Shown: positions 24,340-33,800 of the stretch, piece after piece
How the letters are laid out: the number at the start of each line of letters is the position of its first letter
Position numbering within the stretch: the first letter of the stretch is position 1
Assembly: GCA_937934275.1 (NCBI GenBank)
Contig: CALHAM010000033.1
Span: 1-45,848 of the forward strand
Origin: an uncultured Saprospiraceae bacterium
GTDB taxonomy: Bacteria > Bacteroidota > Bacteroidia > Chitinophagales > Saprospiraceae
Length of the DNA stretch: 45,848 bases
Direction of reading: 5' to 3'
Notes under the pieces: model-generated
What the model was told of the DNA's origin: nothing
The model's database searches: none
What the model saw: only the letters and a program-made list of their open reading frames with translations
Translations under genes and position numbers: made by a program

Positions 24340-25002
24340 ATGCAACGACTCACTCAACACTCGGCCAATCTCTTATTGGGCTTTTGCACTGCTGTGTACT
24401 TTTTTGGGGTTGCTGGCATGCTTTCGCCGGCAAAGCCCTGGTTTGTCAGCCAGACGCCTTTGAGCCTGCTGTTGTCTTACTTCATCTTATTGTGGTTTCA
24501 CACGCCGCACACGCGCGGCAGTGCCGCCTATTTTCTGACTGCCTTTGCTTTGGGTTTGGGCGTTGAGATGTTGGGCGTCAATACGGGCTGGCCCTTCGGC
24601 CATTACGAGTACGGCTCGGTGCTGGGGCCAAAGGTGGTCGGCACGCCGCTGGTCATAGGCATCAATTGGACGTTGGTCACCTACTGCAGTTTTTACGCAC
24701 TAGACCGCCTGCTGCCGCGGCTTCCCTCCCCGGTTTTTGCCCTGTTGGCGGCGGCTGTGCCGGTGAGTTTAGACTACTTCATTGAACCGGTAGCGATTCA
24801 CTTCGGAATGTGGCACTGGCCCTCTACAGGGTTGCCGCCGGCAGAGAACTACGCGGGTTGGTATGTTGTATCCCTGCTGCTGGCCTTAGTGTGGCGCTGG
24901 GCGATGCCGCGCGCTTTGCAAAACCGCGCAGCGCTGCCGATCTTAGGGCTACAGGTGGCGTTCTTTGTCGTCCTTGACTGGCTCATCAAGGTTGCTGGGT
25001 AA
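24340..25002 (+). CDS. cruF: CruF-type carotenoid 1,2-hydratase
   Basis: The 220-residue membrane protein has about seven hydrophobic segments and the DUF422/CruF signature GVEMLGVNTGWPFGHYEYG, then LGPKVVGTPLVIGINW and LDYFIEPVAIHFGMWHW, rich in polar residues inside membrane segments. CruF adds water across the terminal double bond of lycopene- or gamma-carotene-like molecules to give a 1-hydroxy end. It begins 5 bases behind crtD, so the two are co-transcribed, and the pathway order would be CruF, CrtD, then CrtA at position 2. No glycosyltransferase CruG is next to it. About 118 bases with no visible gene separate it from the converging ileS. Confidence 0.87.
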   Translation: MQRLTQHSANLLLGFCTAVYFFGVAGMLSPAKPWFVSQTPLSLLLSYFILLWFHTPHTRGSAAYFLTAFALGLGVEMLGVNTGWPFGHYEYGSVLGPKVVGTPLVIGINWTLVTYCSFYALDRLLPRLPSPVFALLAAAVPVSLDYFIEPVAIHFGMWHWPSTGLPPAENYAGWYVVSLLLALVWRWAMPRALQNRAALPILGLQVAFFVVLDWLIKVAG

Positions 25003-25120
25003 GGCTCTCTGCTTATGGCTAGCCTCTACTCAGGGCTTGTACCATGGCAGCTGCCGCCGGCTTTGAGGCCGACGACTTTATGACCTTAGAAAAACTGTGA
25101 GGCTAATGCTGTTTGCAGCC

Positions 25121-28100
25121 CTAAGCGTTTTGTAAGCGAATGCGCACCTGGACGTCGTCCTCCAGGCTTACGGGCGTACCGCCTTCGGCGGTATTGAGGA
25201 TGAGTTCGGCGGCGAGCACTTCGCTTTGAATGTACTGCCCAAACTTTTCTACGGCTGGTCGGAGGGCCGGGTGGTCTTCCACTTCGACGCGGACGCGGTC
25301 AGTCACATTGAAGCCCAAGTCTTTGCGCAGGTGTTGAATGCGGTTGACCAGATCGCGGGCTGTGCCTTCGGCCTTCAGGTCGGGGGTAAGATTGACGTCT
25401 AAGGCGACGGTGAGCATACCATCTGAGGCGGTTTTCCAGCCGGGCAAGTCTTCGGCAGTGATGAGGACGTCTTCAGGGGTCAGGGTGTAGGTGGTTCCTT
25501 CTATGCTCAGCTCGAAGGTTCCTTTTTGCTCCAGGGTTTGGATGTCGGCCTGAGTGAAGGCTGCGATGCGGGCAGCGGCTTGCTTCATGTGTTTGCCCAG
25601 CCGTGCGCCAAGGGTTTTAAAGTTGGCCTTAGCGGCCTTTTTGAGCAGACCTGAGTCGTCGGTAACGTATTCGATGTGCTTGACGTTGATTTCTGAGAGG
25701 ATATACTCGCGCACGCTTTCCACTTCAGTTTGGAAGCGGTCATCGAGCACGGGCAGCAACAAGCGCTGCAGGGGTAAGCGCACGCGCAGTTTTTCGCGCT
25801 TGCGGATGCTGAGCGCCAACGAGCAAATGCGGCGGGCATAGTCCATGCGACGCTCTAAGTCTCGGTCTATTTTGTCTACATCGGGCTGGGTTAGGTCGCT
25901 CAAGTGCACGGAAAGAGGAGCGTTGTTTTGGCGGTTTGGCGTTGTGAGGTTTCGATAGAGCCAGTCGGCGAAGAAAGGCGCTACAGGAGCTATGAGCTGA
26001 GCGAGGGTGATGAGGCACTCAAAGAGCGTCTGGTAAGCGGCGACCTTGTCTTCGTTGAGCTGGCCTTTCCAGAAGCGGCGACGCGACAAGCGCACGTACC
26101 AATTGGACAGGTGCTCGTCTACGAAATACTCGACGAGGCGGCAAGCGCGCGTAACGTCGTAGTCGTCCATGGCTTCGCGGTATTGCTCTACGAGCGTGTG
26201 CAGGCAGGAAAGCACCCAGCGGTCCAGTTCGGTGCGTCGGGCTAACGGCACCGGGTTGTGTTGGTCGAGTTGGAAGCCGTCCACATTAGCATAAAGGGCG
26301 AAGAAGGCGTAGGTATTGTAGAGGGTGCCGAACAATTGGTTGCGCACTTCGACGAGGCGTTCTTCGTCGAAGCGCAAGTTTTCCCACGGATTTGCGCTCG
26401 ACATTAGGTACCAGCGCGCAGCGTCGGCGCCGTGTTGGCGAATGATGTAGAACGGGTCCACCACATTGCCCTTGCTTTTGGACATTTTCTCGCCGTTCTT
26501 ATCGAGCACTAAGCCGTTGGAAACCACGGTGCGAAAGGCCACAGAGTCGAAGACAAGGGTGGCGATGGCGTGCAGGGTGTAAAACCACCCGCGCGTTTGG
26601 TCTACGCCTTCGGCGATGAAATCGGCGGGGAAGTTGCGCTGAAAAACCTCTTGGTTTTCAAAAGGATAGTGCCATTGGGCGTAAGGCATGGCACCGCTGT
26701 CGAACCAGACGTCTATCAGGTCGGGTTCGCGGCGCATGGGTCGGCCCGTAGGCGAGACGAGGACAATTTCGTCGATGTAGGGTCGGTGCAAGTCGGTGGG
26801 CAGTTCCTGCTTTAGCCCTAAGGTTTGATTGGCCTTCTCGATTTCGGCTCGAAGTTCTGCTATGGATCCAATGCAGATTTCCTCTCGGCTGTCGTCTGTA
26901 CGCCAAATGGGTAGGGGTGTTCCCCAAAAGCGAGAGCGGGAGAGGTTCCAGTCCTGAAGGTTTTCTAGCCATTGGCCGAAGCGGCCGGTGCCGGTACTTT
27001 CGGGTTTCCAGCGGATGGTGCGGTTGAGTTCGGCCATGCGCTCTTTGAAGGCGGAGGCTCGGATGAACCACGAGTCGAGCGGGTAGTAAAGTACCGGCTT
27101 CGACGTGCGCCAACAGTGAGGGTAAGGGTGGCGGTATTTTTCGATGCGGAAGGCTTTGCCGTCAGCTTTCAAACGCAGAGCGATGAGCAGGTCAGTGGGC
27201 TTGAAGGCCGGGTCTTCTTGCACTTCTTTGGGATAATATTCGGCCTTGACGTAGCGACCGCCGAACTCGGGAAGTTCGTCCACAAACTTGCCTTGGCGGT
27301 TGACCAAGGGCAGCGGCAGTTCGGGGTTGAGCGGGTTGGGCAGGCCGATGAAGGGCACGCCGGCCTCTTTACAAGCGCGGAAGTCGTCGGCGCCAAAGTA
27401 CGGAGCCGTGTGCACCACACCGGTGCCGTCTTCGGTAGTTACCCAATCGCCCGCAATGACGCGGAAGGCGCGGCTTTCCAGTTCGGGCGTGCTCGCCGCA
27501 GGCGTAGGCAACAGCTGTTCGTAGCGAACGCCCACCAATTGCCGGCCGGCAAACGGCTCGCCCCCCCTCTGCCAGGGCAGCTTCTTGCCCCCGAGCTGAA
27601 AGTCTGTGAGAGGTTGCCCTTCGTCTTCGGCCGAAAAATAAGCAGACAGGCGTTCTTGGGCCAGCACCACGCTAACCGGCTGGCCAGTGTAAGGGTTAAG
27701 GGTCTTTACTTTGACGTAGGCGATGTTGGGGCCGACGGTTAGAGCCACGTTGCTGGGCAATGTCCAGGGGGTAGTCGTCCAAGCCAAGATGCGCACATCT
27801 TCGTCGGGATGTTCAAAAAGAAAGGCCGCTTCCTCTTGGGGCCGCACTCGAAACATGGCCACCACAGAGATGTCGGTAACGTCTTGATAAGTGCCGGGCA
27901 TGTTGAGCTCGTGGCTCGACAGACCAGTGCCTGCTGCTGGGCTAAAAGGCTGAATGGTGAAGCCCTTATACAGCAGTGGTTCGCCCTCGGGCGTGCGCTT
28001 GAGGTACATTTGCTTGAGCAACCACCAAACCGACTCGATGTACTCGTTGTCAAAAGTGATGTACGGATGCTCCAAGTCTACCCAGTACCCCATGCGTTGG

Positions 28101-28501
28101 GTAAGCGCATCCCAGTGATCCTTATAGCGCATGACAGCAGCGCGGCAAGCCTCATTATACGCCTTAACGCTGATTTTTTTGCCGATATCTTCCTTCGTGA
28201 TGCCGAGTTCTTTCTCGACCTGCAACTCTATAGGTAGGCCGTGGGTATCCCATCCGGCTTTGCGTTCGACGCGATAGCCTTTGAGTGTTTGATAGCGACA
28301 AAACAGGTCTTTAATGGTGCGCGAAATCACGTGGTGAATGCCGGGCATCCCATTTGCCGAGGGCGGCCCTTCGTAAAAAACGAACGAGCGCTCGGCCGAG
28401 CGCTGCTCTACGGAGCGCTCAAAGATGCGCTCAGCCGACCAGAACTGCAGCACCTCCTCTTCAAAGGCAGGTAGGTTCAATTGCTTAAACTCGCGGTACA
28501 T
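25121..28501 (-). CDS. ileS: Isoleucyl-tRNA synthetase, eukaryote-like IleRS2 type, HIGH motif reads GIHH
   Basis: The 1126-residue class I synthetase charges tRNA-Ile. The first signature is PPSANGMPGIHHVISRT (GIHH at residues 54-57 where HIGH is usual), followed by AGWDTHGLPIELQVEKELG. The editing domain has TTPWTLPSNVAL and GTGVVHTAPYFGADDF, then GWFYTLHAIAT, the KMSKS loop GEKMSKSKGN, and a long C-terminal region without the zinc-finger of the E. coli type. Length and layout fit the IleRS2 group found in Bacteroidota and eukaryotes. The ATG at 28501 (MYREFKQLNLPAFEEEV) is chosen because a perfect -7 box lies 35 bases upstream; a longer open frame to 29059 is proline-rich and runs through the promoter and the next gene. 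Confidence 0.96.
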   Translation of the reverse strand: MYREFKQLNLPAFEEEVLQFWSAERIFERSVEQRSAERSFVFYEGPPSANGMPGIHHVISRTIKDLFCRYQTLKGYRVERKAGWDTHGLPIELQVEKELGITKEDIGKKISVKAYNEACRAAVMRYKDHWDALTQRMGYWVDLEHPYITFDNEYIESVWWLLKQMYLKRTPEGEPLLYKGFTIQPFSPAAGTGLSSHELNMPGTYQDVTDISVVAMFRVRPQEEAAFLFEHPDEDVRILAWTTTPWTLPSNVALTVGPNIAYVKVKTLNPYTGQPVSVVLAQERLSAYFSAEDEGQPLTDFQLGGKKLPWQRGGEPFAGRQLVGVRYEQLLPTPAASTPELESRAFRVIAGDWVTTEDGTGVVHTAPYFGADDFRACKEAGVPFIGLPNPLNPELPLPLVNRQGKFVDELPEFGGRYVKAEYYPKEVQEDPAFKPTDLLIALRLKADGKAFRIEKYRHPYPHCWRTSKPVLYYPLDSWFIRASAFKERMAELNRTIRWKPESTGTGRFGQWLENLQDWNLSRSRFWGTPLPIWRTDDSREEICIGSIAELRAEIEKANQTLGLKQELPTDLHRPYIDEIVLVSPTGRPMRREPDLIDVWFDSGAMPYAQWHYPFENQEVFQRNFPADFIAEGVDQTRGWFYTLHAIATLVFDSVAFRTVVSNGLVLDKNGEKMSKSKGNVVDPFYIIRQHGADAARWYLMSSANPWENLRFDEERLVEVRNQLFGTLYNTYAFFALYANVDGFQLDQHNPVPLARRTELDRWVLSCLHTLVEQYREAMDDYDVTRACRLVEYFVDEHLSNWYVRLSRRRFWKGQLNEDKVAAYQTLFECLITLAQLIAPVAPFFADWLYRNLTTPNRQNNAPLSVHLSDLTQPDVDKIDRDLERRMDYARRICSLALSIRKREKLRVRLPLQRLLLPVLDDRFQTEVESVREYILSEINVKHIEYVTDDSGLLKKAAKANFKTLGARLGKHMKQAAARIAAFTQADIQTLEQKGTFELSIEGTTYTLTPEDVLITAEDLPGWKTASDGMLTVALDVNLTPDLKAEGTARDLVNRIQHLRKDLGFNVTDRVRVEVEDHPALRPAVEKFGQYIQSEVLAAELILNTAEGGTPVSLEDDVQVRIRLQNA

Positions 28502-28535
28502 CGCTTTCTTTTTTACCCAAAACAGTGAGAGGGAG

Positions 28536-28543
28536 CAAAGGTA
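28536..28543 (-). promoter_or_regulatory. Promoter -7 box for ileS
   Basis: The minus strand reads TACCTTTG, a perfect TAnnTTTG, 35 bases before the ileS ATG. Transcription should start near 28529. No clear -33 TTG is present. Confidence 0.55.
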
Positions 28544-28677
28544 AAGCGGGTGCGCGGGTATGAAAGCTCCGGTTTTTTGCGTAAATGAAAGAGGCAAGTG
28601 AATGGGGCTAAAGCAACAGCACTGAGCACGGTGGTGCGCAGGAGGGTATACGTTGGGTTTGGCGGGAGGTTTTTGCG

Positions 28678-29607
28678 CTATTTGTCCCAGCACTCCTGTT
28701 CGATGCGCTGCGCCAGGGCAGGGTCGCGCACGAGGCGCAGGTAGGAGTCCCGGTTGTGCCGCGGGTTTTGGTGGGGGGTGGCGGTTTGGAAGATGAGGTC
28801 GGCTAAGGCAGGCCACCCTTTTTCCTGTAGAGCTATTTGCGCAATACAGCGGTTTTGGGCAGGGCGGTTGTAGGGGTGGGCCGTCTGTTGGGCGTGGGTA
28901 GCGTGGTCTAAGTATGTGGCTATTGTTTCGGGAGAGGGTTGTTCGAAGAGCACGCGGTGAATGCGCGGGTCGGCAGGGAGGTACTGTACGGCGAAGGCAT
29001 CGCGGTCGTGGGCCGGAAATCCGTTGGGCAGCAGGATGAGGCCCGTATCCGGCAGCCAAAAGTGGCCGGTCATTAATCGGCTTTCTTGGGTGGAGAAGTG
29101 GTAATAGAGCACGCGCTGCTGGTTTTCGTAGGCAATAGAGAGGTGAGCCACTGAGAGGCGCCCTTCCTGGCTTAGGCGGCGCTCCTCATGCGCAGAGAGC
29201 GGAAAGGTAAAAGCAGTAGCCCAACGCCTTTGCTTTTGCTGGGCGTCCCAGCGCATGAGGAAGAAAACCGCTACAGAGACAATGGCAATAAGGATGGCTA
29301 ACACAGCCGCCACCCCCAACCAATTGCGGCGCTCGGTGGCGCGGCGTTGGCGGTTGCGCGGGGTATCTACTTGTTTATTGACGCGGAAGCCGTACGAGAA
29401 GCCCTCTTTTTCCTTTTGAATACTGACTTCACACAGTTCGTCTTCGATGAAAAAAGAGTATACGCGCGACTCTTTGACCGAAAAGTCTACCTGCACGATG
29501 CGTGCATCGCAGTGGACGAGCACATGACCGCTGCGGTCGCCGTGGTAGAGACCGACGCGGTGCTTGCCGCCAAAATCGTCCAAAAAAATCCAGCTGACCT
29601 GAGCCAT
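28678..29607 (-). CDS. Single-pass membrane protein with FAIM1-like N-terminal domain, function unknown
   Basis: I do not recognise a named bacterial family. The 309-residue product has a beta-rich N-terminal domain (residues about 1-80), one strong membrane segment at about 96-120 (LGVAAVLAILIAIVSVAVFF), and a C-terminal domain with alternating strands and helices. There is no signal peptide, so the N-terminal domain should be cytoplasmic and the C-terminal part periplasmic. The N-terminal pattern HRVGLYHGDRSGHVLVHCD, then VDFSVKESRVYSFFIED and GFSYGFRVNK, resembles the order of strands in eukaryotic FAIM1 (HG-x2-SG, DG, K-E, Y-x-Y/F-x-V). This is a visual similarity only. It lies 63 bases behind the KAS III gene. 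Confidence 0.6.
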   Translation of the reverse strand: MAQVSWIFLDDFGGKHRVGLYHGDRSGHVLVHCDARIVQVDFSVKESRVYSFFIEDELCEVSIQKEKEGFSYGFRVNKQVDTPRNRQRRATERRNWLGVAAVLAILIAIVSVAVFFLMRWDAQQKQRRWATAFTFPLSAHEERRLSQEGRLSVAHLSIAYENQQRVLYYHFSTQESRLMTGHFWLPDTGLILLPNGFPAHDRDAFAVQYLPADPRIHRVLFEQPSPETIATYLDHATHAQQTAHPYNRPAQNRCIAQIALQEKGWPALADLIFQTATPHQNPRHNRDSYLRLVRDPALAQRIEQECWDK

Positions 29608-29670
29608 AAGGTGGTGGCGTAGAGCAAATCCGTTAGGGGTCAGTTGGTCTTGCGCATTGCGATGCTTCTC

Positions 29671-30744
29671 TTACCAGCGAATAAGTGCGCTGGCCCACGT
29701 AAAGCCGGAGCCGAAAGCGGCCAAACAGATGAGGTCGCCTTGACGCACCTTGCCCGCTTCCCAAGCCTCGCAGAGGGCAATGGGGATGGAGGCAGCCGTA
29801 GTGTTGCCGTAGCGCTGAATGTTGTTCCACACCTGGTCATCGCGCAGGCCTAAGCGCTTTTGTACAAATTGGCTGATGCGCAAATTGGCTTGATGCGGCA
29901 CCAACAGATCGATGTCGGAGGGCTGAAGCCCAGCTTCCTGGAGCGCCTCTGCGATGACTTCCGGAAACTTCTGCACGGCTAACTTGAACACGAACTGCCC
30001 GTCCATGTACGGGTAGTACAGGCCGTCTTGCAGCATTTTCGGGGTGATGAAGATTTCGCCGTAAGTGTCGGCAGGGGGGTAGCCATAGTCCACATCTGGG
30101 TCGTCTAAGCGGTGTTTATGATACCCACCGTGGCAGCCCGGGTTGATAAACGAGAGTTTTTCGGCATAGGTGCCGTCCGAGTGCAGGCGTGTAGTCAGGA
30201 TACCGCGCTCTGAGTCGTCGCTGGGCTGAACGATGACGGCACCCGCGCCATCGCCAAAAATGACCGTTACATTGCGGCCGCGCGTACTAAAGTCTAAACC
30301 CATGGAGTGCATTTCGGAGCCGACCACCAACACGTTTTTGTACGTGCCCGTGCGAACAAATTGGTCAGCCACTGCCAGGCCATAGATAAAGCCGCTGCAT
30401 TGGTTGCGAATGTCTAAGGCGCCCGCCTCCCGATGGGCAATGCCCAACTCGCGTTGCAGCAGGACACCACAGCCCGGGAAGTAATAGTCTGGGCTAAGGG
30501 TGGCGAAAACGATAAAGTCTATTTCCTTTGGCTCGATGCCGGCGCGCTCACAGGCAATGCGGGCTGCTGTGGCAGCCATGGTGGAAGTGGTCTCTTCGTG
30601 TTTGCGCCCAAAGCGCCGCTCTTCAATCCCCGTGCGCTCGCGTATCCATTCATCGGAAGTGTCCATGAGGCGGGTGAGCTCTTCGTTTTTGACGACGCGC
30701 TCCGGCACGTAAAAGCCTAATCCGGCTATTTTACTGCGTTTCAT
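29671..30744 (-). CDS. 3-oxoacyl-ACP synthase III (KAS III / FabH-like)
   Basis: The 357-residue thiolase-fold enzyme condenses an acyl-CoA starter with malonyl-ACP. The triad is visible: Cys in IRNQCSGFIYG, His in LVPHQANLRIS, Asn in RYGNTTAASIP. The N terminus IAGLGFYVPERVVKNEEL and DTSDEWIRERTGIEERR are typical. It is longer than FabH of E. coli (317) because of an insertion around residues 205-245 (HKHRLDDPDVDYGYPP and following), a form frequent in Bacteroidota KAS III paralogues, so it may prefer branched or longer starters. Other fatty acid synthesis genes are not adjacent. It follows the Dna2-like gene by 75 bases; a CAACTTTG box near 30790 may give it a promoter. Confidence 0.87.
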   Translation of the reverse strand: MKRSKIAGLGFYVPERVVKNEELTRLMDTSDEWIRERTGIEERRFGRKHEETTSTMAATAARIACERAGIEPKEIDFIVFATLSPDYYFPGCGVLLQRELGIAHREAGALDIRNQCSGFIYGLAVADQFVRTGTYKNVLVVGSEMHSMGLDFSTRGRNVTVIFGDGAGAVIVQPSDDSERGILTTRLHSDGTYAEKLSFINPGCHGGYHKHRLDDPDVDYGYPPADTYGEIFITPKMLQDGLYYPYMDGQFVFKLAVQKFPEVIAEALQEAGLQPSDIDLLVPHQANLRISQFVQKRLGLRDDQVWNNIQRYGNTTAASIPIALCEAWEAGKVRQGDLICLAAFGSGFTWASALIRW

Positions 30745-30819
30745 GAAAGTGGGCTGTGTTTGTGATGACGCCTAAGCTTTATTTTCGGAAACAAAGTTGG
30801 CAAATGTTTGCTCATCGGT

Positions 30820-33800
30820 CTACTGAAATTGCTCTATGGGCACGGTATACTGCTCAATAAAAGCGCGATAGTGGGCCTCTTCCTTCAGAACGTTCGGATT
30901 GCCCACCACGATGAGGCGCTCGCGAGCGCGCGTAAGAGCGACGTTGAACTTTCGATCTACGCCGTCGGCCGAAAGGCTGACGAGGCGGCGCAGTTGCTGC
31001 TTACTGTGAACGCAACACGAGATGAGGATGATGTCGCGCGCGCTGCCCTGATAGCGTTCTACAGTGTCAATGGTCAGCGCGTCGGGGTCGAGGCCTTCTT
31101 CGGCAATGGCTTGTCGGATTTGGGCGATCTGCGCGCGCCACGGCGTGATGACTCCCAGCTGGCGCTCAGGGGCAGAGGATGGATCTGTCTGTTCGGCGTG
31201 TTGGCAAAAGCGGCGGATGAGCCGCGCTATCCAACGCGCCTCCTCAGTAGAGATGCGCTGGTGGGGCAACGCATCGGGCGATACTACGGGCAGGAAGCAC
31301 ACCCTTTGCGGTGGAAAGCCCTTTATGGAGAGCAGTGGCCGATGTTGCCGCTCGCCCCAGGGCATGGGCAACGTGTGCAGGTAGCCGCCGTAAAAACGCT
31401 GGCTGGGAAAGGCCATAATATCGCTGTGCATGCGGCCTTGGTGGCGCAACAGACCGTAATGCCGGCGCAAGCCGTGCTGGCGGCAGTAGCGGAAAAGCCG
31501 CTCGAAGTAAGAGTCGCGCAGGTCAGTTAGGCCAATGGCTTGCAGCTCGGGATCGCTCACGCGAGTATCCTCCGTTGCTTGCGCTACGACGGCAGGCAAT
31601 TGGCAATGGTCGCCGATGAGCACTACGTGCTGAAAGCGCGTCAGAAGGCCCACGAGCTGTGGCTCCAGGATTTGCGAGGCTTCGTCCACGATAAGCCGCT
31701 GTAAGGTCTTGATTTTAAGCAAACTATCGCTCTGCAAGAAAGAAGAGACCGTGCTGACGAACAGGCGCACGGGCCTTAGCACTTCTTGCAGCTCGGCGCG
31801 GGTGCGGGCTGAAGCGATGCGTTGGCTCAACAGGCGTTTTCGGAAGCGCTCGCCAGTGGCAAAAGGAGTGCCCAAGCGGATGTAGTCGGTGCCCAAGGCT
31901 TCGAGCACCTCACACATTTCGTCCACCGCCCGGTTGGTGTAGGCCAGCAAAACGAGGTTATCCGAGCTGTTTTTCAGCACCCAGTCTACAAGTTGGCGCA
32001 GCACGACACTCGTCTTGCCGGTGCCGGGTGGCCCCCAAAGCAGGAAAAAGTGAGGAGCCGTAGCTATGTATTCGGCGCTGAGGTCTTCTTCCACCGTCGC
32101 TGGCTGCTCACCAGAGCCGCTAGGGCACAACCACCTCGCGCGGATGAGAGGCGCCGCTTTAGCCCACTCATAAAGGCCGCGGTAAAGCGACGAAAAACTA
32201 CCTTCTAAGGCATCCGGCTCTAAGTTCCACCGCCGATGTGCCTCAAAAGGCGTTAGGTTGAATTGCCGAGCGCGCAACTGCACTTTTACGTGCTGGGCAC
32301 CCAACTCCACAATAGTGCCCTTCACTACCTGGTTTTGCAAGACGGTAGCGTCTTCCGCGTCAGCTGGATATAGAACAACCACATCGCCTACGCGAAAATT
32401 GGCTAAAGGGTTGGTTTTTTCTGTTCGGCCAAAAACGATGATTGGCTCCGCTTTATCTGCCCGATTTTCCAGAATTTCCATCTGAGCTAAAACGGCAAAA
32501 GCCTCTTGCTTTTCGGCTAAACTGCTGCGCCAAAGAGCAGCACTTCCGCCCCATGCCTCTGCCTCTTCGCTCCCTACTTTGGCCTGCCAGTGCTCACGGG
32601 CGATGAAGCCGACAAACGCGTTGAAGTACTTCTTTTCCAAATCGCTTAGCCCAGTATAGGCGGCGGCGAAGTGAGCAATCTCCCTCAATGTGAAATCGGT
32701 CGTATGAGGCGGTGCTGACTGGGCTATTCGACACAGGCGCTCCAAGAGTGGCACGTGCAACTGCCCGGGGCGGATGCACGTCAGGAGCCACTCCATGGCG
32801 ACCAACTGATTGCGCACTTGCAGGGCCTCCCATTGCTCCGGCTCTATTGTAGGACCAAAGCGCAGGTGCCTTTCATCGACGCCAGAATAGAGGATGTATT
32901 TGACCGGTTCTGCGTCTGGCCCAAAGACCGAGCGCACCAGCAAGTCGTAGAGCAGCGTTTGGGTGAGATGGCTGCGCGAGATGCCGTACACATTGGGTCG
33001 GAAAGGCTGCCCGCTCTTGAGCTCCACGATGGCGACCCGTTTGCCGTTGCGGTAGAAAAGGTCTAACCGGCCTTGTAAGCCGTACTTGCAGCTGTAGAAG
33101 GTAGGCTCCAGCACACAGCGCTCTGGCTCAATGCCTTGCTGGCGAAAGCCGGTTTTGACCATGACTTGTAAGTTCAGATAATGTTTTTTCGCTTTGCTGA
33201 TGACGTCTTTCACCTCAGCATCCGACATGGGCGCATACACCAGCGGGTAAAGGCCGAAGGTTTCACGGATGAGCTGCTCAAAGTCGGCATCGGGTTCGCT
33301 CATCAATCGGTCGAGGAAGTAGTTGGCTAAGTTACCCACTAATGCCGCCGCCGACATTTCGTAGGGCAAGAATTTTTTTACCAAAAAACCCATGGGTTCT
33401 ACCCTATCCGGTAGGAAGCGTTCGGCCACCATCGTTACGTCCATCAAATAGTCAGGCTCCACGACGAAGGCGCGCGGCCGATAGTTGCCGGCTGGATCGA
33501 TATCCACATCCAAGAGGGAGACCGTTACCGGTGCTGGAAAGACCTTTTGCAGCAGTTGAATCGTCTTGGTGAAGTTTTCGTTGCGATCGGCCAAATGATA
33601 CAGCACCCGCACCAAGACCTCAGGCCGCTCCTCGTCGTAGGCCAGCAAACACTGCTCTTCGGGTCGATCTCCTACCACTACTACACGCACCTGCTCTCGG
33701 TGGGCCGCTACCCCAACCGCCTCAAACGACCATTCGCCAGCAGCCGACAAGAGCGCCGCCACCGCATCGGGCAAAGGCTCGCCCGACAAGCCGCGCACCG

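Noticed and set aside
26972-27742. A 256-codon open frame on the plus strand inside ileS
   Set aside because: It is antisense to a well-conserved synthetase, has no family resemblance and no promoter. GC-rich codon bias on the other strand produces such frames.
28502-29059. An N-terminal extension of about 186 residues in frame with ileS
   Set aside because: It is proline-, arginine- and cysteine-rich without family resemblance, runs through the perfect -7 box at 28536-28543 and overlaps the preceding gene. IleRS begins normally at 28501.
30808-31530. A 240-codon open frame on the plus strand opposite the Dna2-like gene
   Set aside because: It lies against the conserved helicase motifs, and its translation shows no recognisable domain.
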